A DNA stretch of 64,000 nt from Physcia stellaris (lineage: Eukaryota > Ascomycota > Lecanoromycetes > Caliciales > Physciaceae), in contig JABSSW010000018.1 in the NCBI GenBank assembly GCA_018902385.1, positions 698,900-762,899 on the forward strand. Direction: 5' to 3'. The notes beneath the pieces were generated by a model, which saw only the letters and a list, made by a program, of their open reading frames with translations, ran no database searches and was not told the origin of the DNA. Each line of letters opens with the position of its first letter. Position 1 is the first letter of the stretch. The translations under genes and the position numbers were made by a program. This document shows, in pieces, positions 1 to 11,860 of this stretch.

Positions 1-1051
1 CGGATGTGCATCAGCCTACCAGGACTTCACATATAACCCGCGAATCGCCAAGCCTGGTGCTGATGCTGAATAGCTTCAGGGACTGCGGTTAGTGTTGACG
101 ACAACAATCATTAGGCGTGGACGATGTGGTGGAGTGATTGAGTACCTTGGGAATTGATAGAAAGACGACTACCCGTCATCGTGGCGGTGAAAGTAGATCT
201 GGTGCGATCGCCGTCAGCAGAAGCCGCCAAGCTGCAGATAAGCTTACATCTCACTGCGAACGCCAAGAAGATGAAGGCGCATTGATCTCAATTAATCCCA
301 TGACTTGCTCGGGGGCCAAAATGGGTCTTCACTCGAGCACGTCGTCGCGAGCATGGACGTATCTGGATCGACAGAGCCTCTTCTCACTGACGGTCTAGGC
401 CTGTCATCTCTACGAGCTGCTCACCGCGATGCTACCTGTCTGGAATGGAAACATCTCCGCCCGACCGCCGTCCTATCAAAGATGCAGGGGAATCCACAAT
501 GAACCCATCTTTACCCCAAGTCGATCTTCATCCATGCACGTCATGCTCTCTTCATGTTCATGGATGCGAACGCGAGATCTACTGACTACCGGCATACCCA
601 TAACCCTCCATCATCTACGTCTCTGTAATTGATTTTTCAGCATCAAATAATATGACAGAATCTTTCCATCTGCTGCCACCATCGCGAACCTCTTGTGTCC
701 GCATTTTTCCGATCTCACGCTTTCTTCGCACACCCTAACGTTGCATTCAAGGCTAAGCCATCATCCACGAAAGAAGAACTGTTGCGCCATTCAATCTAAA
801 TCCATCAGAAAGTGTGACAACCTTTGACTAGACAGTCAGCTCGATGGCTTCATCAGATGACCTTCTGCGAGCTCGAGCGAGGCACTCGGATGAACTTTCT
901 TCAAATCGTCTTGATGGGGATCTTAGTGAAGGAGGGCCATCAACCGCAGTACTTAAGCCTCCAGTTTCTGCTCTACAAAAGGACTGGAACTGTTCGATAG
1001 CAATTTTACAAGCCGTCCTAATACCTAAAAACCTATCTTGATCACCGAAGT
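1..1051. other. Left edge, no supported gene
   Basis: This stretch has only short overlapping frames of fewer than about 90 codons in several frames. None shows a recognisable domain or a convincing exon chain. An ATG at 844 opens a 65-codon frame just upstream of the lyase gene. I found no convincing splice donor that would join it to the gene at 1052, so it is left out. Confidence 0.5.
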
Positions 1052-2613
1052 ATGGTCCTCCCAATGACGGTAGTAATCACGGCAAGCACAGACAAGAACC
1101 AGAACAGTGTCATCACTGTAAAGGACCAACATGGCCAACGGACGATCGACCTTCCAACTCCGGGCAGCGAAGCGGATCCTTCTGCTGAACAGCGTGAGGA
1201 GCAGCTGATCAATGGCCATCTTACTTCGCCAGGTCCCATGGTTGTTAATGCCGACATCGAAGCTCCCGAGAGGCTAGCTACCTTGGTCAAACATGAGGAC
1301 AAGCCATCCGCACTAGCACACCATGAAGCCAAGCTATCTACACCAGTGCAGGAGCAGCTGATCAATGACCATCTCACTTCGCCGGGTCCCATGGTTGTCA
1401 GCGCCGATATCGAAGACCCCGAGACGCCAGCTAACTTTGTTAAACATGAGGATAAGCTATCCGCACCAGTGCAAGAGAAGGACAAGCCATCCGCACTACC
1501 ACACGATGAAGCCAAGCTATCCACACCAGTGCAGGAGCAGGATGAAACCCCTGCACTCGTTCCTATGAGAGTGGATACTGATGATTCCCTTCTGCCTCCA
1601 TCCACAAGGCTACAACGCTATTTGAAGGAGACGGACGAACTCATCGTTTGCCCAGGCGTCTATGACGGGTTCTCTGCCCGGATTGCGATTTCTGTGGGAT
1701 ACAAAGCAATGTACATGGTACGCTGTGTCTATAATCCTTCTCAACTTAGAAATGAGCACTGACCTTGATGCAGACAGGCGCTGGCACCACTGCCTCACGA
1801 CTTGGACAGGCCGATCTGGGCATCGCCCAGCTCCACGATATGCGCGAACATGCCGAAATGATTGCCAACCTTGATCCCAGAAAGACAACATTGATTGCAG
1901 ACATGGATACAGGCTATGGTGGTGAGTCTTCCTCACTCTTCTTCCATTTCTCGTCTTGATAAGCTGTGTACCCTGATACGTAAGGTCTAGGTCCTTTGGT
2001 TGTCACCAATGCCGTAAACCAGTATATCCGAGCGGGTGTAGCAGGGTTTCACCTCGAGGACCAAGTTCAAAACAAGCGCTGTGGCCACCTCCAGGGCAAG
2101 GAAGTCGTCGACCTTCAGACTTACCTCCAGCGCATCCGAGCCGCCAAAGCCGCCAAAGACGCAGCCCGCTCAGACATCGTGCTCATCGCTCGCACGGATG
2201 CAAATCAGAAGCTGGGCTACGACGAGTGTATATGGCGTCTCAAAGCTGCCAGAGATGTCGGCGCCGATGTCGGCCTCCTCGAAGGGTTCAAGACGAAAGA
2301 AGAAGCAAAGCAGGCAGTCATTGACCTCGCTCCGTGGCCTTTACTTCTCAACGTCGTAGAAAATGGGACCAGTCCGCGGATTACTGTGGCTGAGGCCAAG
2401 GAAATGGGATTCCGCATTATGATTTTCTCCCTGGCCGCTCTGGCGCCTGCCTACACCGCCATCAGAGATGCCTTCGAGACGTTGAAGAACGAGGGCGTGA
2501 CTAAGACAGACAAGGCATTGACCCCAAAGGTCTTATTCAATGTTTGCGGTTTGCAAGATGCCATGCTGATTGATGCTAATTCCGGGAGCTCGGCTTTTGC
2601 TGGTGGAGTGTGA
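1052..2613 (+). CDS. Isocitrate lyase/PEP mutase superfamily lyase
   Basis: Three exons, 1052-1717, 1774-1921 and 1991-2613, join in phase to give 478 residues. The (beta/alpha)8 domain starts near residue 180 (VCPGVYDGFSARIA), continues through TGAGTTASRLG and the metal-binding DMDTGYGG (about 266-273), and reaches the signature KRCGH (about 300-304). A Cys in this loop marks C-C bond lyases such as isocitrate, methylisocitrate, oxaloacetate or 2,3-dimethylmalate lyase, rather than true PEP mutases. The substrate within that group is not resolved, and no targeting signal is evident. The first ~170 residues are an added low-complexity extension with 51-residue tandem repeats that the family does not normally carry. 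The start at 1052 is the first ATG in the open frame and is uncertain. Exon junctions are well supported because they restore conserved blocks. Confidence 0.85.
1199..1545 (+). repeat. 153-bp in-frame coding tandem repeat
   Basis: A 153-bp (51-codon) unit starting GAGCAGCTGATCAATG at 1199 repeats at 1352. Shorter sub-repeats follow (KPSALxHxEAKLSTPVQEQ at protein level). It lies inside the N-terminal extension of the lyase gene and keeps the frame. Confidence 0.85.
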
Positions 2614-4612
2614 AGGGGGTTAAGCGTGCGGTTAGACCTGCTGGGTCAAATTGATTTGTCCATGGAACACTTTGCTCCTACATAACCATGTCTTGTCATA
2701 CTTTCTTGCCCTAGAACGTGTTTGGTAATAGTTTATGCTCGTTAATAGTTACACAGAATGAACATCTCCTACCGTGGCGCCATCTTTCTTCCACATTCCT
2801 CGGTACGATTCTTTAGCCACCTGACAAATCGAGAGGCAGTCTTGATCCCTGTTAATGATAGACTCCAGATGCTTACTAGACTTTGCCCTAGTCATTCACT
2901 TGGAACTTATAACAGGTAGGCAGTAGAGAGCCTTCTGCCCTGCGCCCCACGCCGCGCCCCCCACAGATCTATATGAGGTCTCACACAGACATTATTACCT
3001 CGGCTGAGATAAGTACAGGCGTTCCTCAATTGCACGTGTGATAGTGATCAAACCTTGCGGAGAAACGCGCGAGCACAGGACTCTGGAATGACATGGACAT
3101 GGTTCATTAGATCTTTGGTTTTTTTGGCGACGTGCAGCACTCGATCCGTGGTGAACGAATAGAGAACCATGCTTATTCATCTTAACAGGCTTTCCCATAC
3201 GTATTTGCCTAGCAGGACACGGGTCTGACAGGTATTAAAAATGAGGAATGTTAAAGACGGGCTCTCTTCGTCCAGTGTGGCCGTTACAAGTTTCCGCTTC
3301 GAGATCGCATCGTCCGCTCAACTTTTGCCGACTGCCTCTCCAGGATTCATCTAACGCGGCTAGACAGAACCGTCATCAGTAGTCCCATCATTCCCCGCTT
3401 GGCTTTCACTTTACAGAGGACTCCTAAATAGTCGGCAACACTCGAGAAAGAAGTTTTGTCTGGCCTTGGTCGTTGACATGCTTCGTAGCCTTGCAAGTCT
3501 CCGCTGTCCTAGTCACATCCTAAATCGGACTCGGTGAGCGTAGGACCGTCAGCAAGCGAATCAAATTTGCGTCTGGAAAGAGTTGTGCAAGCCAAGAGAA
3601 AGCATGTCTTGTCTATCTGGGTAAGTCGGAGCCCTTCCTCATACTCTTGAGCTCTTGAGCCTACCAGCTTATTTTAGTGATACTGCCAGTCTTCTCCAGT
3701 GCGCCTCGAAGCCGTACCCGTACCGCGTTTCCTACCGTATGTACCGATTTCCATGAGAGGCGGTATGCCTAATAATGCGATGGGCTTTAGAACGGAATGC
3801 ATCTACCTTTGTCATGATGGGTTTCCTATCCTCGATACTACAGCAAACTCAGAATTCTCTCAGACTCGATCCACGATGTTCAAGCCTCCTAAGGATGCAC
3901 ATTGCCGAACATCTCCTACATCTGCAGTGTCCGCTATCAGCCGTAAAGTCGTCTAATCTAAACCAATGAGATTAGAGGTTGGCGGAATCGTCGATCGACC
4001 GTGCCGCACACCAGCTTTGCAATGCACTGCCAGCCTTGGCACTCTAGGATATCGGTAGTCTCAGCCTTGCAGAACTCGAAGTCCGAGAAACATCTCGAGC
4101 TCGCTACAGATGACCAACAGCCTTGAAACATGTGTGATTCGGAGAACCTCACGCTTTGTTCCACGCTAAGTCACGCCATTTGAACATTGCTGTGCCGTGA
4201 ATCGCTTCAACACGTTTGGCCATCCAATGGATCACTCTTCCGAAGCAGCATCCCCAGAACGAGAGGGGCAAAATCTGCAAGGCTGAACCTGCGCAGCACT
4301 GATCGACCGAGTCGACGATCTAGACAGGCCTCAAGTGCGGCTCTGGAAAAGAGCACTTAGCCTGATAGCGACACCGAAATGTATCCCGCCGCTATTTTTC
4401 TCGATCTATGCGTCCTATGGGAGGAGTAGGACAGAGTGTGGGGGAAATGCGGGTAGAGTATTATCAGTGGAGCAGGGTGTGAAAGATGGTTCTATGTCCG
4501 GGACACACTTCAGCTTCAGCCTCATCAATGTTTGAGGGATTAATAGTGGGGATGGACGGGACTTTTCATTCTCAGGTCTTCGATCTCGCTGGTGATTGTA
4601 TTAACAACCAGT
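2614..4612. other. 2-kb intergenic region
   Basis: This lies between the lyase and the GPI-type protein. Only short unrelated frames occur in all six readings. I see no domain, RNA gene or repeat here. Confidence 0.5.
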
Positions 4613-6661
4613 ATGAAGCTTGCAGTGGGCGTGTCCCTTCCAGCCGTTGGCGTACTTCTTTTCATTACCCTCCTACACAATGTGGCTAGAGCTCACAGTA
4701 TGGATGTGCGCAAAGCTCTGAATGAGCGTAGCGTGTCTGCCCCAGGGCGTGAGCTGAAAGCTTCGTCATTGAGAAAATCTCTAGCCAAACGACATACTGA
4801 GTTCCGGTTGACCAACGAAGTGACCCTGAATTACGCGGAAGGTTAAAGCGCCTTGCATATGGGACTGAGTGAGTTGGCTAACCTCTACTAGGAGAGACTT
4901 TCGAGTCTGAACGCAACTTTGCAGCTTACATACATGCAAAGTCGAGCACGCCAGTCTTACTTCTCGAAGACTACGAACATCTGACAGACTATATTGACTG
5001 CCGTCCTGGCGAAATATATTTGCACCTCCTTCCTGGGCTAGAGCTTCCGGCTTCCAAGACGACCTTACTGAAGCTGAAAGGAGGAACAGTCATAACATCT
5101 CACTATGGTTGCAACGAGCATGGCGAGCGGGCTGTCTTCAGGTTCGCTAAATCAAGCCTTTGAACCTCTGCTTCTATACTGATCAGTGACAGAATTTGGG
5201 ACGTGCAGATATCCGAAGACGGATCTTCAATTACACTTTCTTCCGAGCAGACCTCATGGGAACAAGCCTTCGGCTCTATCAAAGTCAGCTTGGACCATAC
5301 TATTGAAGGGCACATCCATCGTCCTCACTCCAATCTTCACCGTCGACAATCGGCACTCGCATCCTCAAGCGTCGTCTCACTACCATCCGAGACCGTCACA
5401 GTACCAACCGCAACATCCACTGCCACCGTGAATACTCTGGACGTAAACCATGCACTGGTTGATCAAGATCTTCTACCAGCAAACTCGTCTCTACAAATCA
5501 CTTGTACGAATTGTTCCACCTACGGAAGCTTAGATTTCTCTTTCGTCAACTTCGAGTTCGCCCCAGATCTGGATGAAACCATTCAAGGAGGGTTCATTCT
5601 TGGTGATATATTCAACGGTGGTGAAGCAACAGTTGTCGCTAATGGTCTTGGCGCTCATGTTGAGCTGTACTTGAATATCTCCGAATCGAAAATTCTCGCG
5701 ATACCACTGTTTGAGATACCACTGCTGTTCGCTATCAAGGTAGTCTAAGTTGCAATCAACGATGGCAGAGCACTGACGACCCATTCAGATTGGTGGTATC
5801 GGCTCAGTCGGATTGCTGTATGCACCAACTCTGCACATCGGCTACAACCTTGACAATGGTTCCCTGTGAGTGTAGAGTATTGCAAGAAGCAAAGCGGCGC
5901 TAATCTTTGCCACCAGCGGTTTCGGCTATGGCTTCGAGCTCTCAGTAAGCTCCACCAACCTCAGCACGAAATCTTCAGACACTGACCCCTAGCTTCAGGT
6001 TCCCGACCAATCCCGCCTCTTCATTGACCTGACCGACCCCACAAACTCCACCGTCACTGGCTTCGGCGACTCTGACGTCTCACAACTCCCGTTCCAAGCC
6101 AAGGTTGACGTCGACACCGTCCAGCTAAGTGTAGCGCTACGCCATCGTGTACAGATAGGCTTCAACTTCGACGCTGGGGGCATTGGAACTAATGTTGGAG
6201 TATACCTCGATCTCCCTGGTCTCGAGGCCAATGTCACTCACCTGTCGGACGTGGACGAGAACTGCGCAAGTCTAGCTTCTAGCCAATCTACGGATAAGGC
6301 TGTCGCACAGCAAGTGTTGACCGATGTCTATGAGATCGCGCCGTCGGTGTTGTGGGGGGTCGGCTTTGATGGGGACGCTCATGTGAGTAGAATGATTGTC
6401 TGGATTGGGCTTTGCTGATGCTTTTCTTGCAAGGTCGGGCTCGTTCATGATAAATTCGATATCCCCATCGCGAATGGGACTATCGCTGACATCCCCTCGG
6501 AATGTCTGAATTTTGATGCCAAGGCTGGCACGTATGAGCCTGCGGCGGAAGTCGTCGCAAAGGCTAAGAAAGGCTCTAAAGGTGGAGCTGGACAGCTTTG
6601 GATCCCTGGCGCTGCGTATTGGGTGGCCCTCGTTTGCGGAATGGTTGTGCTGTTCTTTTGA
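4613..6661 (+). CDS. Secreted GPI-anchor-type surface protein, seven exons
   Basis: The exons are 4613-4841, 4892-5141, 5193-5739, 5789-5865, 5917-5944, 5999-6382 and 6434-6661. They join in phase into 580 residues. The ATG at 4613 gives a signal peptide (hydrophobic LPAVGVLLFITLL, residues about 9-21, then ARAHS). The body is beta-rich with a Ser/Thr-rich linker around residues 215-245, followed by alternating glycine-rich strands (FILGDIFNGG, IGYNLDNG, IGFNFDAGG). The C-terminus has small residues (KKGSKGGAGQ) followed by a hydrophobic tail ending in LVCGMVVLFF with nothing after it, as in a GPI-attachment signal. It resembles fungal two-domain secreted proteins known only as domains of unknown function; I infer a cell-wall or surface role and no enzymatic activity is claimed. 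One exon is only 28 nt long. Confidence 0.8.
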
Positions 6662-7325
6662 TCCTAGTATGGGCCTGTTGGGGAGTAAGCTGGAAATGAA
6701 AACGTCATCTAGACTTTGAAAAGGTGTGGCATGTAACGACAGGGATATTTCTTTCGAGAACTTCCCTCCTTTCCACAATCCTAAAGAAACCAGAAATCGA
6801 CTGAAAGAGAACAGTAGCTTTGTTGAGCCGTAGGCTATGAGAACTCTTCCCTTGCCGCAACAACTAGATAGAAATCAATAAAACTTTTTACTCATGATCT
6901 CACTTAGAGTGGCTTCAATTCTGCTCGTAGCTAACCCTCCGCATGCTCACTATGTAGCCTCCAATCTCTTGCAACGCCGATGCCACTCTCGGGCGCATTC
7001 CCGCCTGGTCCCCTCCCCACTTGAGCATGTGAGCTCGTCGTTTTGGTCCTCGGATCCAAGCCTGCGAGCGCAGCTTCCTGGCTCCCAGGCATCCCAGCCG
7101 GATCTCTTGACTCAACCACTGCGCTATGAGGCAGGGGACACGACAAATCCTCCATGTCATACCACTGCCTCCCCTCCTCGAGACGAGAGTGCTTCGAGCG
7201 CAGAGATTTGTTGCTGTTGAGTTGGGTGTGCGAGGATCCGTTCTCGTGACCGTGGATTCCGTGGGTTCGAGGAGTGGGCGTCGATCTTGTGGGCACGCCG
7301 GTGGCTCGCTCCATGCGGGATCGGT
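6662..7325. other. Intergenic, convergent gene ends
   Basis: This region separates the 3' end of the GPI-type gene from the 3' end of the rhodopsin-domain gene on the opposite strand. Overlapping open frames exist on both strands around 6.9-7.5 kb, but their composition is unlike a protein and no domain is visible. A weak tRNA A-box-like string at 7109-7126 (minus strand) has no matching B box. Confidence 0.5.
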
Positions 7326-8488
7326 TCAGGGCGAGAGTTGGGAGGAGAAGTACACGAAGCCGTGGTGCAGCAGGGGTTGCATGGTTACGAAGCAGGGACA
7401 GAGGATTCCGAGGTCCATTTCGGCGTGCGTCCACCATTGGATTGGCGCGAGGGCGTCTGCAGAATACTTTGTCAGTACTTCGTATTGTCGTGCTGATATA
7501 CAACTGTTTTTATAAGGGTATGATGACCGCTTGAATTGATCTTGGGGCGAAAAGGCTAGATGTGATGAGAAGGCTTAGGCTTACAATTCGGATCCATAGT
7601 GTTATACTGGTAGTATAAAGAAAGGCGGAATATGCTGGCTATGAGTGTAAGGCAGCCCAGGCAAAAAATCAGGCCCAGTCCAATCTTTCGCCATCGTGAC
7701 ATTCGTAAGTTCCAGATGGCGGCCAGCGGAAGAAAGAGCAGAATGGCATCCGTTGCAATGTTGAACCCAGTATTGGCCAGGTACAGAGCTTTAAGGTCAA
7801 TGGAATGCGTTCGCTTGACGTTGAGGTCCCAACTTGATTCAATGGGCCAGAACTGGCAAATGTCTGCGACAAATGACCCGATAGCGTAGCCGGTGTAGCA
7901 GAAGACTAGGAACCAACATGTTCCTCTAATCCATGGCTGTAAAAAGATACGGTGGTAAAGCAGGGCCAGGGAAACGCGCGCGATTGGGTAGGAGGTGGTG
8001 TACATGAGGTTCCAGGCGTACCATTGCTACAAATTCCATTTAACATGCGCGTCACTGCTTGACAGGGACTTGGCGAGAAACGCTTACCTTGCCTCCCAAC
8101 GCGAAATCCGCCTTTGTAAGAGTAGACTGGTGGTAGCACCAATGCGCGTTGAAAATGTTGCTCATGGCCATTGACTGGGCGCCAATCGTCAATACCTAGA
8201 CACGTCATGTCAGTGAACATCCAATGCGCGTATCTCAGCCGCGGCAGAGGGCTAATCCGCGGATCAAATCTAATGAGATCTTACCAACGCGAGGAGCAGA
8301 AGATAGTCATCACTCTTCAAGTTGATCCTTGCCAGCTTCCTCGACCAGAAACGTAGACATACTGCGAAAGTGATGATGACTATGCCGGTGATGGTGAAGG
8401 CATTCAAACCCGAACAAGAGAACTCGGTCGGGTGAGCCAGTTCATAGTCCCGCTGCCTCTGCTGGGCTGGGGTAAGCTCTTCTGCCAT
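7326..8488 (-). CDS. Rhodopsin-domain seven-helix integral membrane protein
   Basis: Four exons, 8488-8285, 8195-8088, 8026-7585 and 7456-7326, join in phase to 294 residues. The fungal rhodopsin-like (PTH11-related, non-CFEM) layout is visible: helix 1 FTITGIVIITFAVCLRF, then RxLxRINLKSDDYLLLLA, QWYAWNLMYTTSYPIARVSL, CWFLVFCYTGYAIGSFV, DAILLFLPLAAIWNL, IFCLGCLTLIASIFRLS, and the final exon with WWTHAEMDLGILCPC, equivalent to the family's helix-7 'E..+GI.C.CLP' block. These proteins sit in the plasma membrane and are thought to sense extracellular cues; the ligand is unknown. The protein stops about 28 residues after that block, so it lacks the long hydrophilic tail usual in the family. The splice to exon 4 (CTGCAG acceptor) is supported by restoration of the conserved block. 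Confidence 0.82.
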
Positions 8489-9409
8489 GGCTGACTTCTT
8501 TCAAGCATGAGCTGTATTTCAGCCATGCATTGCGTCTTTCTTTACCAAAAGAACGCATTGAAAGCAAGAAATTGAGCTCTGGAGGGCAGAGGCTCTCTTC
8601 AGGGCGATTTGGAACGATTTGTTACAGCCAGCAATATTGTGGCTGGACGTTAAGTGCTAGTCTAGTGACATGGCGTTCTCCCAAAGTCCACACTGTCATA
8701 GCTCGGTGGTTCCAACAACCAAGACATCGGGGAAATGTGCGCGAATCGCGGAGTCTGTAAGACTAATTGGAAGACGGGATGGTTCTAACTTCTGCTTCTG
8801 CCAAAAATTGAAGCTATTTTTTGGTCCGTTGTACGATTGTCGTAGGTGGCTTGGCTCTAAGACTCTAGGACAGATTAGTGAGGGGTAGTAGCCAATCACC
8901 AAGCGTCGCTTATAGACTCACTTAGTCCCGGCTTGATGAAAGATCTCTCGGAGTCTCCCTCGCCTCCATCCGCCTCCAGTCCCTTCCCATTACCTCCCCA
9001 CATCGCAACTCCCAATTCCATGACTCGTTGCAGCACTACTCGCAGCGAGGATGACAAGTCTTGATCGGAATCCAAACTGGAAGACGTTTCTGGGTCCTTA
9101 AAATCTCCACTCGGGGCCCAATCCGGATTCTTTCTCGTGACAATGTCCCATATGGACTGCAGACTGTGCAGAGGCTTCAACTGTCATAGCATACCGGACT
9201 GTCATGGTGTGTCGATCCTGCGCCCAAATCCTGAAAACCAACAGTTGCAGAGACACAGCGCAAAGAACATGTTATTTCAGGAAGAAACGATGGCAGAAAA
9301 TTTCTAGATGCAGGAGCCGAGAAGTTGAAAGAAGCCACTCTCTGCAAAATGTTTTACTTCTTCCGTGGACAGAAACTAATATGCGCTCATGTGCCATACT
9401 GTTTTTCTC
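8489..9409. other. Intergenic with one unexplained frame
   Basis: No supported gene. A minus-strand frame at 9180-8896 reads protein-like (rich in Asp/Ser then Gly) and ends beside a GTGAGT donor-like site. It lacks an ATG at its start and matches no family I recognise, so it could be a relic exon. Confidence 0.4.
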
Positions 9410-10357
9410 CTATTTTTTCTCTTCGGGCGGTGTCGCAATCTTTGACACCCTGTTCAGCTTGAAAAAGGTACCTTTGGCTATTTCGTGCATGCCCACAGCC
9501 ATGGTGAATTCCATTTCTAGGAACCTGCGTTCTGCGAAGAAAACTCTTTTAGCGATCAATAGCAGTCCTTCACGTAATACTTCATTAGTCAACATCGGCG
9601 CTTTGGACGGCCCTTCACTCGTACTGTGTACATTGATGACACAGTCTGCTGCGGACCCAACTCCGTATACATATGAACGGTATGCGTTCGGCCTCTCTGT
9701 GGCGGTACTGATCATCGCGTCCAGAATTGCGGTGAAGACTTCTGGAGCTGGTATAGTGAGGCCGTCAAGATCCCATTGAATAGTCAGTTGACCAAACCTT
9801 GGATTCGGATCCACGACCTTGCCGGTGTCTCGAATTCCTAGGCTACGAGGGGACCTGCCCACGATTGCGGTATGACTGCTATTCATCGACTGATGCATGG
9901 AAATCGTGGATCTGAGGTTATCGGTGATGCGGACTATTCCAACGAGCTGTCCATAATATTCGAGCCCCACTGTAAGCTCCTGATATTTGTTTCTTTCAGT
10001 CATGGCCACTATTCCGTGATAAAGACCAAGGAGAACATGGCCTAGCCTGAGTGGAGCTGACGATCCTCCTGATGCCATGTCCATGAACATGATACCTACT
10101 CCCAACCTTCTGTTCATGGCACCGCCATCGCCAGTCACGATAGAGTCCCATTCGTCATCACAGAAATTCGCCATGGCCTCGATCGCCATCAGATGTACAA
10201 CCACCGGGTTCAGCCTAGCAAAGCCAAATTGGAGGTCTGCTGTGAATCCCGCAGGATCTCGGGGAGCACCATACCCTGGGAGGGTTGGAATCGTGGAAGC
10301 GACAGATATATGGACGAAGAAGACTAGATAGGTAAACCATTGTCGCATCGTGTCCAT
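9410..10357 (-). CDS. Secreted protein of unknown family (paralogue A)
   Basis: This is a single-exon frame of 315 residues starting at the ATG at 10357. The upstream in-frame extension to 10369 begins with TTG and is not used. A signal peptide is clear (WFTYLVFFVHISVAS). The rest has alternating amphipathic blocks: 'FGFARLNPVVVHLMAIEAM', 'LRLGHVLLGLYHGIVAM', 'TIQWDLDGLTIPAPEVFTAI', 'LREGLLLIAKRVFFAERRF' and a short Lys/Glu tail. No catalytic motif is recognisable. The order and spacing of the last blocks resemble the two other secreted proteins at 18.6 and 20.9 kb, which suggests a divergent local family. It is followed by an AT-poor 3' region and has no visible intron. Confidence 0.6.
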   Translation of the reverse strand: MDTMRQWFTYLVFFVHISVASTIPTLPGYGAPRDPAGFTADLQFGFARLNPVVVHLMAIEAMANFCDDEWDSIVTGDGGAMNRRLGVGIMFMDMASGGSSAPLRLGHVLLGLYHGIVAMTERNKYQELTVGLEYYGQLVGIVRITDNLRSTISMHQSMNSSHTAIVGRSPRSLGIRDTGKVVDPNPRFGQLTIQWDLDGLTIPAPEVFTAILDAMISTATERPNAYRSYVYGVGSAADCVINVHSTSEGPSKAPMLTNEVLREGLLLIAKRVFFAERRFLEMEFTMAVGMHEIAKGTFFKLNRVSKIATPPEEKK

Positions 10358-11860
10358 GGCTGTTATCAAAGATTAGTTACTAGTTACAGAAACACTCGTC
10401 CCTGCCAACATTGAGTGCCGAATCACGACTCTCAAGGGAAATTTCCTGGGGGATCGTATGATGTGCACAGAGATGCACTGCCTAGTGTGGAATGAAACAA
10501 GCCCACAGCTGGGCTCTTATAGGATTTCTAATTTTGGCTCTGGACACGTGAATGGGAAAGACGGGAAAGTAGTATTGCAGTGAAGTAATCTGCTGGGCAT
10601 CTCGTTGAAGCAGAGGCGAGTGCAGAAATGCAAAGATCTTATCAAAGTGAGAAAAGAGGTGCTGGCTTAGTGCTTACAACGTTGTCAGCGCATATCGCCA
10701 AACTCGATCGCTGACAAGGCGGTGTGAAGCCCGAGTGAAGCGCAGGATTCAAAGGATCCATAATGCAAAAAGTGTACGGAAGACTTATCGGCAGGATTTT
10801 GCGCTGCCGCGGCGTTCGCAGATCATAGGTACCACGACTAATTGTCTGGACCAACACATCGGCGAATGGGCTTCTTCTCTCAATAAATCCGGGTATAGCT
10901 TCCGTACAAATTCGAAAACAACACCGCTTCACCATTTGGTTTTTGGGGTCATCCATGCTTTTGACCTATCTAGTCTGGTTAATGGGATTTCAGGCAGGTC
11001 TTCCTCATCACGAACTGCTTCGTCGACCTCACTCGGTCCGCTGAGTGCGTTGCCAACTCATCGGCCCCCGCATGATCGTTCATGATATCTCCATCCTTGA
11101 TCAGTGCAAGTCTTTGTACTCCGTATGCACCAGAATATCCTTAGATCGTTTCTTCACGATTGACAAAGATGATTACCGGTTCGTATACTCTTGGCTGCAA
11201 AATCATCAAAAACATATTCGAGGTTTCCGCCGAGCCTCCACATATTTGGTCACCATTAGGATTGCCATCTCACAAAAACAAAGGTCAAGCTCGGCTCGCG
11301 CACGTGATCCTGCTTATCCGCATGTCGTAGGACAATTAAAACCATAACTCTTCAGTGTGACGAGGAGATTGATCTATCAGGGTCTGTGCCTGTTCATAAT
11401 TTTGAGATACCAAAACAAAAGCGTTAATATGTGACAAGCATGCAGTATCATCAAAGCATTACAGACAAGAGAGAATGTATCTATGAGTGTGTATGCTAAC
11501 AATGAGATCTCAGGCCCTAATATGATTTCATATATGGGGAAGCCGGTTGGTACAGAGAGAAGTATCTTGAACAATGTTCTCAGTTCATCGCTTATACCAC
11601 CTTCGCAGCGTTATCAGTTTGAGGTTCCTTCCCTCACGAGTCACATACGTATGCTCAAACAGAGCAAGAGGTCATGCCAATTTTACACAACAATTCTACA
11701 GTCTTAATGGATCAGTCAAGCGATCTGACTACGACCATAACAACCAAAAGTACCTGGTATATTTCATACATAAAGTATGTGTTCTCCCCACAACATCCAT
11801 CAACACATCTCCATCATCCCACCCTATGCACTCACTACCAAAGCAAAAAAAATATTAAAC
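10358..11860. other. 1.5-kb intergenic region
   Basis: Upstream region of paralogue A and of the small membrane protein. Several frames of 60-116 codons overlap on both strands (for example 10735-11085 plus and 10956-10642 minus), but none has a domain, signal peptide or credible exon chain. Confidence 0.45.

Noticed and set aside
1042-1605. 187-codon minus-strand frame
   Set aside because: It is the antisense shadow of the repeat-bearing extension of the lyase gene, and its Ser/Cys repeats come from the complementary codons.
7070-7145. tRNA-like A-box string on the minus strand (TAGCGCAGTGGTTGAG)
   Set aside because: No matching B box and no foldable cloverleaf were found downstream at the right distance.
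8896-9180. 94-codon minus-strand frame with protein-like composition
   Set aside because: It has no ATG at its start, no recognised family and no confirmed partner exon; noted only as a possible relic.
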